DNA of 64,000 bases from JADFXI01 sp963784135 (lineage in GTDB: Bacteria > Nitrospirota > Thermodesulfovibrionia > Thermodesulfovibrionales > Dissulfurispiraceae): assembly GCA_963784135.1 (NCBI GenBank), contig CAWAQG010000005.1, forward strand, positions 1 to 64,000. The letters are read 5' to 3'. Positions 34,534 to 43,005 of this stretch are shown in pieces (positions within the stretch are counted from its first letter, which is position 1; each line of letters begins with the position of its first letter). The translations under genes and the position numbers were made by a program. The notes under the pieces are model-generated. The model was not told where the DNA came from. It searched no databases and was given only the letters and a program-made list of their open reading frames with translations.

Positions 34534-36477
34534 TCAAGACGACAACAAGGAGTTTAAACTATTCCTGAGCGCATTGATAGTATAGGGTTTGGTCAATGCC
34601 GCTGCAAAACCATGGGACAGGTAATCGGACACAACGGGGTTGTCTGAGTACCCGCTCGTTACTACCGCTTTGACCTCAGGGTCTATCTCGCAAAGCTTCC
34701 TGACCGTTTCATCGCCACCCATGCCACCCCTGACTGTCAGGTCCAGTATGACAATATCAAAAGCTCTCCCTGACTTCCTGGCCCGGCTGTATTTCTCAAT
34801 CGCCTCCTGTCCGTCTATTGCAAGCGTTACCTCATGGCCCAGGTACTCAAGCATCTGCGCTACAACTAATCGTATTGCTTCTTCATCGTCCATAACCAGT
34901 ACCCTCCCGGTACGTTCCGGCAGGGCAGCAACCGGCAGAACTGTTTCCACCTCTCCATCGCTTGCGGACAGGTAAACGTAAAAAATGGTGCCCTTGCCGA
35001 CTTCAGACTTCACATCTATCAAACCGCCATGGTTCCGTATGATAGAATACGTTGTCGCCAGGCCCAGTCCGCTCCCCTTTTGTTTGGTAGTGAAGTATGG
35101 ATCGAAGATCTTAGGCAAGTGCTGCGCCGCTATCCCTACACCGGAATCTTTAATGACTATCCTGACAAACCTTCCGCCGTCCGGCAACAACAGGTTTGCT
35201 CCTTTAGGTATGTCCTCGTTCCCGGCCCAAATCTCCACCAGGCCTCCTTCAGGCATCGACTGGTCGGCGTTCAGGACGATATTCTGGATTACCTGCCCGA
35301 TCTGGCCTTCGTCCGCCTCAACCTGCCAAAGGTTGCCTTCAACAACAATGCGGTATTCGGAACGTGACCCGCTCAGGGCGAACTTCGCCGTATTCTTGAT
35401 CACCGCCCGGAGACTGACCGTCTTTTTCACCGGCCTGCCGCCTTTCGAAAACGTCACAAGCTGGTTTGTCAGATTGACGGACATGCGCAGAGCTTTTTCA
35501 GCCTCATCAAGCGCGGCGAGGCTTCGCTCAGGCTGATCAGCAGACAGTTTAGCGAGCGAAATATAACCGAACACCCCTTGAAGCAGATTATTGAAGTCGT
35601 GAGCTATGCCTCCGGCCAAGGTCCCGATCGCCTCCAGCTTCTGGGTCTTGAGCATCTCCGCCTCAAGCAGATGCCGCTCAGTAATATTATGGATTGTCTC
35701 GATGGCTGCCGTGACAGCCCCGGAGCCGTCTCTAAGCGGGAAAGCCTTGGTCTCAACATAAAGGATATTGCCTTTGGCGTCTTCATGTTTATGCAAGGCC
35801 GTATGGGGTGCGCCCGTTTCGAATACTCGATTCACCGCACAGTCTTCGCCCTTCTCATAACACGGTTTGAATAACTTATGGGAAATCTCATAACAATGCC
35901 TGCCGGAGATTTCATCCCGATGCTTATTGATCCAGGTGCAGTAGGCCTTGTTTGCAGTGACGATCCTGAAATCCCGGTCGATGACCAGGAAGCCCTCGTC
36001 CACATTATCAAGGATATTCCTCATAAACTCCTCGCTTCTGCGAAGTGTCTCGTCCGCTTTCCTGAGTTCGGTGATGTCATGCCATATTGTATGAAAAAAG
36101 TAACGTCCTGATAACGTAATCACCTGTGTTATGACATGCACATCCCGTATCTCTCCATCTTTAGTTATATGTTTGACGTCAAACTCGGACTTTCCCTCTT
36201 CCAATACTTTTGCCATGCTTGCCTGTATATCCTCAGGGCCGGCATACGGATCGATATCGGAAACGCGCAATGCTGCAAATTCTTCTCTTGTATAGCCGAG
36301 TTGCAGGTGTGCCGCTGCATTGAATTCCACTATTCCGCCTTCTGTATCTATAATCAGGATGCCGTCGGGAGATTGTTCAAAAAGTGCGGTATACTTTTGA
36401 TTGTCTTCCAGGTATTTGGATGTCATCTTTTCTATTTCTGCCTTAAGTTGTACCATCGTTCTGCAGCGCCAATTCAC
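34534..36477 (-). CDS. PAS-PAS hybrid histidine kinase with C-terminal receiver
   Basis: 647 residues, soluble. PAS 1 is at about residues 25-140 (LFEQSPDGILIIDTEGGIVEFN), PAS 2 at about 150-270 (NVDEGFLVIDRDFRIVTANK, with Cys-rich YEISHKLFKPCYEKGEDC). The HisKA segment is GTLAGGIAHDFNNLLQG with the phospho-acceptor His near 298. HATPase_c shows VLNADQSMPEGG, IKDSGVGIAAQHL and GSGLGLATTYSII, and the receiver domain at about 525-645 has the phospho-Asp in IVILDLTV. The CxxxxxC in PAS 2 resembles a motif common in environmental PAS sensors. The start is GTG 36477, or possibly ATG 36456. It converges on rlmB. Confidence 0.92.
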   Translation of the reverse strand: MNWRCRTMVQLKAEIEKMTSKYLEDNQKYTALFEQSPDGILIIDTEGGIVEFNAAAHLQLGYTREEFAALRVSDIDPYAGPEDIQASMAKVLEEGKSEFDVKHITKDGEIRDVHVITQVITLSGRYFFHTIWHDITELRKADETLRRSEEFMRNILDNVDEGFLVIDRDFRIVTANKAYCTWINKHRDEISGRHCYEISHKLFKPCYEKGEDCAVNRVFETGAPHTALHKHEDAKGNILYVETKAFPLRDGSGAVTAAIETIHNITERHLLEAEMLKTQKLEAIGTLAGGIAHDFNNLLQGVFGYISLAKLSADQPERSLAALDEAEKALRMSVNLTNQLVTFSKGGRPVKKTVSLRAVIKNTAKFALSGSRSEYRIVVEGNLWQVEADEGQIGQVIQNIVLNADQSMPEGGLVEIWAGNEDIPKGANLLLPDGGRFVRIVIKDSGVGIAAQHLPKIFDPYFTTKQKGSGLGLATTYSIIRNHGGLIDVKSEVGKGTIFYVYLSASDGEVETVLPVAALPERTGRVLVMDDEEAIRLVVAQMLEYLGHEVTLAIDGQEAIEKYSRARKSGRAFDIVILDLTVRGGMGGDETVRKLCEIDPEVKAVVTSGYSDNPVVSDYLSHGFAAALTKPYTINALRNSLNSLLSS

Positions 36478-36560
36478 CCAAGCTTTGCCTTCTCGGAGGC
36501 CATTAAATTGCCTAATAAAACCATAATATAAATACTATTGTCAAGAAATGTTGTTCAGCT

Positions 36561-36588
36561 AAAGGGGTTGCAGAAATGCAGCCCCTTT
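36561..36588. terminator. hairpin terminator between divergently read genes
   Basis: AAAGGGG-TTGCA / TGCA-GCCCCTTTT with a GAAA loop, flanked by short A and T runs. It lies 22 bases past the stop of the host-attachment-type gene (minus strand) and upstream of the hybrid kinase, so it most likely ends the former. Confidence 0.7.
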
Positions 36589-36609
36589 TCGGCCGGCTGC
36601 CAAATATCC

Positions 36610-37053
36610 TTACCTTTCAAAATAGCCCAATATTTTAGACTTTTCAGTTTTTGTCAGATCGGCCTTGATATTTTTATCGAGTTTGGCCTTAATGGACGGT
36701 CCCAGATTTTCGACGATCTGGTTGTTTATACTCTCCCCTGCAGCCATATGCCATTTGGAGCAGCCTTCCTTCACGACCAGCGTGCTGATGTCATCGGCAA
36801 TTCGTCTTATCACCTTCTTTTCGATCTCGAGCTCCAGGTGGTGGGGTTCTCCTGAGCCTGTCGCTATCCCGGCCTTTCCCTCACCCCTGTCAAAGCAACC
36901 TTCGGCATCTGTAAATTTGGAGGTGAATTTGCCGTGGGTGTCAAGAATGTCGTAACTCTCCAACAAATCCAGCCTGGCGCTCTCATTCGGATTTTCTAAG
37001 ACCTTGTAAGCCTTGAAATGGCCTAAGTCAACGACTACTATTACCTTGTTCAT
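36610..37053 (-). CDS. host attachment protein family (PF10116-like)
   Basis: 147 residues with the family pattern: the N-terminal beta strand VIVVVDLGHFKAYKV, a DTHGKFTSKFTDAEGCF segment, HHLELEIEKKVIRRIADDI and VVKEGCSKWHMAAGESINNQI, ending KADLTKTEKSKILGYF. The family is named after an Agrobacterium attachment protein and resembles the core of release-factor eRF1-like (Vms1/baeRF) domains; its real function in free-living bacteria is unknown. AAGGAGG precedes ATG 37053. Confidence 0.8.
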   Translation of the reverse strand: MNKVIVVVDLGHFKAYKVLENPNESARLDLLESYDILDTHGKFTSKFTDAEGCFDRGEGKAGIATGSGEPHHLELEIEKKVIRRIADDISTLVVKEGCSKWHMAAGESINNQIVENLGPSIKAKLDKNIKADLTKTEKSKILGYFER

Positions 37054-37278
37054 AGAATCCTCCTTAAAAATAGAACCTCTAATGACATTCCTGGCCCGTC
37101 TCTCCCTGGGACTCTCTATAAAATTATACCACTAAAAATGCGGGCGATAGCGGAAGACGGGAGAAGGGGAGCATTTGCTGATGGACCGTAATCATGCTAT
37201 AGTGATAATATTGTTTGCCGTTGGCGAATAACACTACCGCTGATAGCGGTATCACGCTGAAATTTGGGGAGGTCCATG
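37054..37278. other. divergent intergenic region
   Basis: 225 bases between the attachment-type gene and the cytochrome gene. A perfect small hairpin TACCGCTGATAGCGGTA occurs at about 37235-37251. No gene is seen. Confidence 0.5.
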
Positions 37279-37620
37279 ATGGTCAAGACACTATTGCCTG
37301 CGGCAACTATTCTGGCTTTCGCGGTATCCATTGCGCTTGCAGCGGGAAGTGTGTCAAAAGGGAAGGCTTTGTTTAATGACCCAAAGTTTGCAGGCGCAAC
37401 ATCCGGTGACAGCTGCAATTCATGCCATCCGGGAGGAGCAGGTTTGGAGCAGGCCGGCAGCAAGAAAGAGTTTCATATTGCGGGAAAGGTCCAGAAAAGC
37501 CTTGAGGAGGCGGTAAATGCCTGCATCGTATATGCTATTAACGGTAAAGCTATCGGTCCTGAATCCGGGGCCATGCAGGATATCGTAGCCTACATTAAAT
37601 CGCTCAAGAACAAGGAATGA
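37279..37620 (+). CDS. small periplasmic monoheme cytochrome c
   Basis: 113 residues. The signal peptide (MVKTLLPAATILAFAVSIALA) is followed by a short class I-like cytochrome domain: GKALFNDPKFAG, heme attachment CNSCH near residue 47 and a C-terminal helix DIVAYIKSLKNKE. The axial Met is not obvious; GPESGAMQDI near residue 100 offers a candidate. It is an electron carrier. ATG 37279 is the second of two adjacent ATG codons and is better placed (six bases) after GGGGAGG. Confidence 0.87.
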   Translation: MVKTLLPAATILAFAVSIALAAGSVSKGKALFNDPKFAGATSGDSCNSCHPGGAGLEQAGSKKEFHIAGKVQKSLEEAVNACIVYAINGKAIGPESGAMQDIVAYIKSLKNKE

Positions 37621-37629
37621 AGCCGGCTT

Positions 37630-38763
37630 CTAAGCTCCCGATGACGCCATCGACTTTTCGAGCCAGCGCACAGGAAATACTAACCTGAATGTAGTGCCTT
37701 TTCCAGCAATGCTCTGCACTGTTATCTCTCCAAGGTGCTCAGAGATTATCTGTTTTACCAGGGCAAGCCCCATGCCGAACCTCCGTTCTTTGGTGCTGAA
37801 AAAAGGATCAAAAATTTTATCAATATATTCAACTGGAATGCCGTATCCCGTATCAGTGACGGTCAGTGTCACCTGCTCCATGTTCCGTTTAGTGGCGACC
37901 TCAACTCTCCCGCCTTCAGCAGTTGCCTCTATAGCGTTTCTTATCAATTGGGAAATCGCTATGCCGAGCAGGTTTTTCTGTGTATTTATCTTCAAGGGCT
38001 CTTCACAAAGGGATGAAACCAGCACCACACCTTTGGCGTCGGCCTCTTTTTGGGCGACTGAAATGCTGCCGTTTACAATCGCATTAAGGTCCTCATAGGT
38101 GAAATGGGATTGCCTGCTTTTGAAGACATTCTGGAATTCGCTGACTATTTTCTCAAGCTTTTCCGTTTCCTCGACAATATTGTCAATGCCGGAGCGGACG
38201 GATAACGATAGAGTCTCTTTTTCAAGAATTCTCCTGCACATCTGTCCTATTGTTGTTGCGGGGTTCCTCACCCTGTCTGCAACGGTCAACGCCATCAGGC
38301 TCATGGTCCTTTCGGACACCATACTCTCCAGTTCGCGGTTAAATTCCTCCAGCAGGTTCTTGTAATCCTGTTCCAATTGCAGCAGTCTGTTGTATTTCAT
38401 TGCCTTCTCAATCGAGCAAAGGAGCTGATCTACCTGGTAAGGCTTGACAATGAAATCAAAGGCCCTTTTCTTGATTGCATCAATCGTGGTGGTTATGTCT
38501 GCATACGCTGTCATCAGTATCACCGGCGTATCAGGACTAAGAGAAGTGATACCTTCGAGCAGCTCAATCCCGGATACCACAGGCATCTTAATATCGGTAA
38601 GCACTACATCAATATTGTTCTCCCTGAATTTCTCCATAGCTTCCACAGCACTGCTGCAGGCAATAATGCTGTAGCCGTATCGTTCCAGCAGCAGCGATAC
38701 AGAATCCCGCACCAAAGGTTCATCATCAGCTATGAGTATTGTACCGTGGCCGTGCACATCCAT
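37630..38763 (-). CDS. receiver-histidine kinase protein lacking the phospho-acceptor histidine
   Basis: 377 residues. The N-terminal receiver domain has the acidic pocket DD13-14, phospho-Asp D57 in VVLTDIKMP and the conserved Lys in FIVKPY near 107. A coiled-coil linker follows. The dimerisation helix then reads TVADRVRNPATTIG, where the kinase at 24774 of the same window has SVAHQIRNPVTIIG, so the His is Asp163. The HATPase_c domain is complete: LIRNAIEATAEGG, VTDTGYGIP, FDPFFSTKERRFGMGLALV. It may bind ATP and signal without autophosphorylation, or phosphorylate a partner. It converges on the cytochrome c gene. Confidence 0.88.
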   Translation of the reverse strand: MDVHGHGTILIADDEPLVRDSVSLLLERYGYSIIACSSAVEAMEKFRENNIDVVLTDIKMPVVSGIELLEGITSLSPDTPVILMTAYADITTTIDAIKKRAFDFIVKPYQVDQLLCSIEKAMKYNRLLQLEQDYKNLLEEFNRELESMVSERTMSLMALTVADRVRNPATTIGQMCRRILEKETLSLSVRSGIDNIVEETEKLEKIVSEFQNVFKSRQSHFTYEDLNAIVNGSISVAQKEADAKGVVLVSSLCEEPLKINTQKNLLGIAISQLIRNAIEATAEGGRVEVATKRNMEQVTLTVTDTGYGIPVEYIDKIFDPFFSTKERRFGMGLALVKQIISEHLGEITVQSIAGKGTTFRLVFPVRWLEKSMASSGA

Positions 38764-38882
38764 TATTGTAAAACCTCCATAAAAAAATTCTACCAGATAA
38801 CGGATCCTTTGTCATTAACCACGCAATAGTCGTCAATAGTACCACGAAATAAGACTGAAAACATAAGTACATTTGCCATCCT

Positions 38883-38944
38883 GATCTCCCTTTGCCAAAG
38901 AGAGGTATTTCCCCTCTTTGTCAAAGAGGGGTGAGGGGAGATTT
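38883..38944. repeat. palindromic repeat (CCCCTCTTTG / CAAAGAGGGG)
   Basis: A perfect 10-bp inverted repeat at 38911-38931 with a single-base centre, nested in a weaker outer pair GATCTCCC ... GGGGAGATT. It lies just past the mqnC stop (38976, minus strand) and may act as a terminator-like structure. Confidence 0.65.
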
Positions 38945-38975
38945 TCCGGTCAATGCCTATTCAATTATGGGACTC

Positions 38976-40019
38976 TTAGAAATGCCGTACAATTCCGTAA
39001 TAGGTGTCCCGTTGTGCGGCTTTAAATCCGGCACGCTGTATCGCATGGATAATGTCTTCTTTCGATACACTGTAGCTCACGCCGGCTGCCTTGACCACAT
39101 TCTCTTCAATCATGGTTGAGCCAAAGTCATTGGCGCCGAACCTGAGTGCCACCTGAGCAAGCTTTAATCCCTGGGTGACCCATGACGCCTGGATATTATT
39201 AAAATTGTCGAGGTATATCCGTGAAAGGGCGAGAATTCTCAGATAATCGACAGCAGTGGCGGGTCCCATTGCCTTCTTCCTGCTCTGCAATTCTGTATTC
39301 CCGGGCTGGAAAGACCAGGGGATAAAAGCGGTGAACCCACCTGTCCTGTCCTGAAGGTTTCTTATTACATCAAGGTGTTCGATTATATCTTCAGGCCCCT
39401 CGATACTGCCGAACATCATCGTCGCAGTTGTCCTCATGCCTATTCTATGGGCTTCTTCCATGACTTTCAGCCATTGGGAGGATTTGATCTTTTTAGGGCT
39501 TAATACTTCCCTTACCCTGTCCGAAAGCACCTCAGCGCCGCCTCCGGGTATCGAATCGAGACCGGCCAGCTTCAAGGTCATCAGAGTTTCTCTTATAGTG
39601 AGGTGGTGTTTTTCAGCGAGATAAGTTATCTCCGGAGGGGAAAAACCGTGGACATTTATCGCATATCGGTCTTTGACAGACTGAAGAAGTTCAATATAGT
39701 ATTCCATGTCCAAATCCGGATGAAGGCCGCCCTGAAGCAATATTTGTGTGCCGCCGAGAGCAATAGTTTCATCTATCTTCCCGAATAGTGCCTCTCTTGA
39801 TAATACATATGCGTCGGGACTGTCGGCTTCGCGGTAAAAAGCGCAGAAAGTGCACTTGTTGATACAGACGTTAGTGTAGTTGATGTTTCTGTCTACAACA
39901 AACGTAACGGCGCCCTCAGGATGGAGCTCTTTCCTTATAGCATCCGCCATTTTGCCAAGTTCAAGCAGCTCAGAGGTCTTTAAAAGCTCCATCGCGGCTG
40001 TTTTGTCGATCCTGTTCAT
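38976..40019 (-). CDS. mqnC: cyclic dehypoxanthine futalosine synthase
   Basis: A radical-SAM enzyme of the futalosine route to menaquinone: it cyclises dehypoxanthine futalosine. 347 residues with the CINKCTFCAF cluster motif near residue 52, GGLHPDLDMEYY near 100, the family segment GGGAEVLSDRVR near 160 and FGANDFGSTMIEENVV near 295. Together with mqnE upstream (4-bp overlap) it forms a coupled pair. The other pathway genes (mqnA, mqnB/mtnN, mqnD) are not in this window. Confidence 0.95.
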   Translation of the reverse strand: MNRIDKTAAMELLKTSELLELGKMADAIRKELHPEGAVTFVVDRNINYTNVCINKCTFCAFYREADSPDAYVLSREALFGKIDETIALGGTQILLQGGLHPDLDMEYYIELLQSVKDRYAINVHGFSPPEITYLAEKHHLTIRETLMTLKLAGLDSIPGGGAEVLSDRVREVLSPKKIKSSQWLKVMEEAHRIGMRTTATMMFGSIEGPEDIIEHLDVIRNLQDRTGGFTAFIPWSFQPGNTELQSRKKAMGPATAVDYLRILALSRIYLDNFNNIQASWVTQGLKLAQVALRFGANDFGSTMIEENVVKAAGVSYSVSKEDIIHAIQRAGFKAAQRDTYYGIVRHF

Positions 40020-41092
40020 TTATATACCCTGAGGTGATTATAGAATGCGTCCCGCTCAACCGGGACCTTTCCTGCTTTCCTGATGAGATAGACCAATTCA
40101 TCCCTCGTCATACCCTCACCGGTCATACCCCCTGCCATGTGGGTTATTTTTTCCTCAACGATGGTTCCGTCGAGATCATCAGCCCCGAAAAGCAGGGCGA
40201 CCTGGGAAATTTTCTCGCCGAGCATTATCCAGTAAGCCTTGATATGCTGAAAATTGTCGAGCACAAGCCTGCTTATGGCAATAGTCTTCAGGTCATCGGT
40301 ACCGGATGAATAGAAACCGCCGATTTCGGTATTCACGGGGTGATAGGCCAGAGGGATAAAGGCCTGGAACCCCCCGGTGCTGTCCTGCAGCGCCCTCAGC
40401 TTAAGCAGGTGATCGACCCTGTCTCCAAGGCTTTCCAGGTGGCTATAAAGCATGGTCGCGTTCGTTTTGATTCCGGCATTATGGGCCGTCTTCATAATCT
40501 CAAGCCAACGGTCGCCGGATATCTTTTCAGGGCAGAGCTTGTTCCTTGTCTCTTCTGCGAATATTTCAGCGCCCCCCCCGGGCATCAGATCAAGGCCGCT
40601 TTGCTTCAGGGCCTTAAAGATTTCATCAAGTCTTAACCCGCTTATCCGCGACATATGATCAATCTCAACAGCAGTAAAGGCCTTAATTGCAAGGGAAGGG
40701 AATTTCCCCCTGATCGCAGAAAGAATCCCCAAATAGTGGTCAAAGGGCCACTCAGGATGAAGGCCGCCCACAATATGGACCTCTGTTATTGGATGATTAG
40801 AGCTGAAAGATGCTTCAAGCCTTGAGATTATATCAGCGGTTGTTAATTCAAAAGCGCCTTCCTCGCCTTTTGAGCGGCTGAACGCACAAAACTTGCATCT
40901 ATTGATGCATATATTCGTCGGGTTGATGTGCCGGTTGATGATAAAATATGCGTTCCTGCCGTTCCTTGCCTCCGCGGCCACGGAAGCCAGACTGCCTATG
41001 GTGAAAAGGTCATCACTCTCAAACAGCGCGAGTGCATCGGCCCTGTTCAGCCGAGCACCTGAAAGGACTTTGTCTTTGATCGATTCGAGCAT
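40016..41092 (-). CDS. mqnE: aminofutalosine synthase
   Basis: A radical-SAM enzyme that joins 3-(1-carboxyvinyloxy)benzoate and SAM to give aminofutalosine, an early menaquinone step. 358 residues with CINRCKFCAF near residue 67, HIVGGLHPEWPFDHY near 110, LMPGGGAEIFAEETRNK near 175 and ADDLDGTIVEEKITHMAGG near 315, which separates MqnE from MqnC. I start at ATG 41092 (MLESIKDKVLSG), the usual beginning; the ATG at 41128 adds an unrelated leader. Its stop overlaps mqnC by four bases. Menaquinone would serve the respiratory cytochromes encoded nearby. Confidence 0.94.
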   Translation of the reverse strand: MLESIKDKVLSGARLNRADALALFESDDLFTIGSLASVAAEARNGRNAYFIINRHINPTNICINRCKFCAFSRSKGEEGAFELTTADIISRLEASFSSNHPITEVHIVGGLHPEWPFDHYLGILSAIRGKFPSLAIKAFTAVEIDHMSRISGLRLDEIFKALKQSGLDLMPGGGAEIFAEETRNKLCPEKISGDRWLEIMKTAHNAGIKTNATMLYSHLESLGDRVDHLLKLRALQDSTGGFQAFIPLAYHPVNTEIGGFYSSGTDDLKTIAISRLVLDNFQHIKAYWIMLGEKISQVALLFGADDLDGTIVEEKITHMAGGMTGEGMTRDELVYLIRKAGKVPVERDAFYNHLRVYK

Positions 41093-41176
41093 ATATAAAT
41101 TATAAAACAAAAAAGGACAATGTTTCATGTAAGGAAGGGACCGGCAGGGATAGTGCTCTGTATGACAGCGGTTCTA

Positions 41177-41215
41177 TTGAAGATTCCCTGAGGTCTTGCC
41201 GCAGGGAATCTTCAA
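41177..41215. terminator. strong hairpin downstream of the octaheme cytochrome gene
   Basis: A perfect 14-bp inverted repeat TTGAAGATTCCCTG / CAGGGAATCTTCAA with an 11-base loop, 12 bases beyond the cytochrome stop. There is no T run, so it is a weak terminator or an mRNA-stabilising hairpin separating the cytochrome gene from mqnE. Confidence 0.6.
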
Positions 41216-41226
41216 TGCGAGCACCT

Positions 41227-42744
41227 TCATTTGAGTTCTGTCCCCTTCACCTTCTTCTTCAGCTCTATCCAGTCCTTCATATTGCTCAGGTTGTTGCTGA
41301 GGTCCCACCAGCCGTTCTTAAAGGAAGAATAATCGGGGGCCCCGGTCATCGCGGAAGAGTATCTTATGGAATTACTGTAAAAAAGCCATTGTTTCACCCA
41401 CATCTTTTCTATTGTTTCATCAAAGGGATTTGTCTTGTCCTCTATCCCGGAAGCCCAGGCGTCAAGCACAAGTTTAGTGGCCGCGAGGGTCATTTCGTTC
41501 GTCTCTTTTACCGTGCTTTCGAGTTTCGCAAAGTGGCCGTTTATCCAATCGATGTTGTGACAACTGTTACAGACACTCTTCATGGTATTCATTCTCTTTT
41601 CCTGTTCAGATCTATCGATGAGATATTCTGATGCCGGTTCACCGGTAAAGGCGGTCGGCAGCGGCAGCCCGTCCTTGTTCCTGATGATAGTTGTATCTCC
41701 CGACTTGGGCTGGGGATGGCTGTACACAAGACCAAACAACCTGACCCATAATCTGGCGCCGAAGTCATGCGTTCTTTCTGCAATCACTTTGCCGTCGGAA
41801 GAGACAATGAGGCTGTTGTGGCATACCGCACAGGAAGGCGTTTTAAAGTCCTTTCCGACTGTCCAGGGGACGGCATTAAACTCCCATTCATGTTCCCTGG
41901 AGAACAAGATGTCCCCGTGTTTGCTTTCCGCATAGACATCCCATGCGGGCGTGTCCGGTTCCAGATGGCACTGGGCGCAGGTATGAGGCTTCCGGGCGAT
42001 TTCTATAGAAAAACTGTGTCTCGGATGACATGCCGAGCATGAACCGCTGCTGCCATCAGGGTTCTCCCTTCCCACCCCCTGATTCGGCCAGTTGGTAAGG
42101 TCAGGGAACATCAGCTCTCCCATACTGGTGTTCACCTTTTTCATTCCTCTTGACTCGACTCTTGTTCCGTGGCATCCGAGGCATGTCTCGCGGAGTGTGT
42201 TGTCCGAGGGCTTCTCCAATGTCATCTTTCCGTCAGTTATCCTTTTAAGACCGTCCACAGTGTAAACTAATGCATGATAGACCGGGTTCCCCATAAGGTT
42301 CTTAATAGCATTGGCCTTTTTGCTCACCGCGAATTGATTTGCCTCAACAGGGTGACAGGTCTTACAGTCATTCGGAGAAACAACCACATTAATTTTAAAT
42401 CCCATGTGCTCAAAATTATCTTTGTGCTTTTCAGGGTTCCGGCTGTGGCATTCATAGCATCCAACCGCGTATTCTGCCAATTCTTCAGGCAGCTTTTCCG
42501 TCGAGATCCTCCGCTCAAGAACGCCCTTTTTCATGGCATCTTCCGGTCTTGTTCTTGAGTGCCTGCTCGAAAGCCAATCCTCGACAATCCCTGGCGTGAA
42601 CATTTTATGGCAAGTTATGCAGGCCTGTGTCTGGGGGCTCAAGGGGGCCCCGGTTTCTTCCTGTTGCTTTTCTGATGCAATGCCGAAAGTTGTAAAGAAA
42701 ACAACAGCCACAATAATGACGATAGTCCTGATTATCGATGTCAT
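41227..42744 (-). CDS. octaheme c-type cytochrome of the hydroxylamine oxidoreductase family
   Basis: 505 residues with a signal peptide (MTSIIRTIVIIVAVVFFTTFGIASE) and eight CxxCH heme sites: CITCH, CYECH, CKTCH, CLGCH, CSACH, CAQCH, CAVCH and CNSCH. Spacing and the segments RKPHTCAQCHLEPDTPAW and YSSAMTGAPDYSSFKNGWW fit the HAO/epsilon-HAO group, periplasmic enzymes that oxidise hydroxylamine or reduce nitrite or other N-oxides. Whether the Tyr that cross-links the P460 heme is present cannot be fixed by eye, so the direction of catalysis is open. ATG 42744 has GAGGGG five bases upstream. A Crp/Fnr regulator is divergent to it. Confidence 0.88.
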   Translation of the reverse strand: MTSIIRTIVIIVAVVFFTTFGIASEKQQEETGAPLSPQTQACITCHKMFTPGIVEDWLSSRHSRTRPEDAMKKGVLERRISTEKLPEELAEYAVGCYECHSRNPEKHKDNFEHMGFKINVVVSPNDCKTCHPVEANQFAVSKKANAIKNLMGNPVYHALVYTVDGLKRITDGKMTLEKPSDNTLRETCLGCHGTRVESRGMKKVNTSMGELMFPDLTNWPNQGVGRENPDGSSGSCSACHPRHSFSIEIARKPHTCAQCHLEPDTPAWDVYAESKHGDILFSREHEWEFNAVPWTVGKDFKTPSCAVCHNSLIVSSDGKVIAERTHDFGARLWVRLFGLVYSHPQPKSGDTTIIRNKDGLPLPTAFTGEPASEYLIDRSEQEKRMNTMKSVCNSCHNIDWINGHFAKLESTVKETNEMTLAATKLVLDAWASGIEDKTNPFDETIEKMWVKQWLFYSNSIRYSSAMTGAPDYSSFKNGWWDLSNNLSNMKDWIELKKKVKGTELK

Positions 42745-43005
42745 AGCCCCTCTATAAAGTAATTTTCTCATATCATCCATCTTTGTCAAGCTGCATTGAA
42801 GATCCCGGTGTCGGTGAAGCTGTTGACCGGTAATGTTGCGTTTCTTCAATTATTTGCCTGGCAGTTGTTTAAGAATTTACGGCTTATGGTTATAATTGAT
42901 GAGAGTGCTGTATTTTGCTCGGAGAGAAACAAGTATTAACAAGGTTTGCAAACCGGCTCTGCCGTAAACTTAATAATTATTAATCAGTTTGCAGCGGGAT
43001 TGCTG
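42745..43005. other. divergent intergenic region between the cytochrome and Crp/Fnr genes
   Basis: 261 bases, no gene. It contains palindromes GGTTTGCAAACC near 42941-42952 and TTAATAATTATTAA near 42970-42983, either of which could be operator sites. The TGTGACG-type palindrome found after the regulator gene is not present here. Confidence 0.5.

Noticed and set aside
36535..36600. Riboswitch upstream of the hybrid kinase
   Set aside because: Only a single hairpin with a GAAA loop is present; it fits a terminator of the adjacent gene.
38883..38944. Intrinsic terminator for mqnC
   Set aside because: The palindrome is perfect but A/T runs are absent on the transcript side, and it resembles a dispersed repeat; recorded as a repeat.
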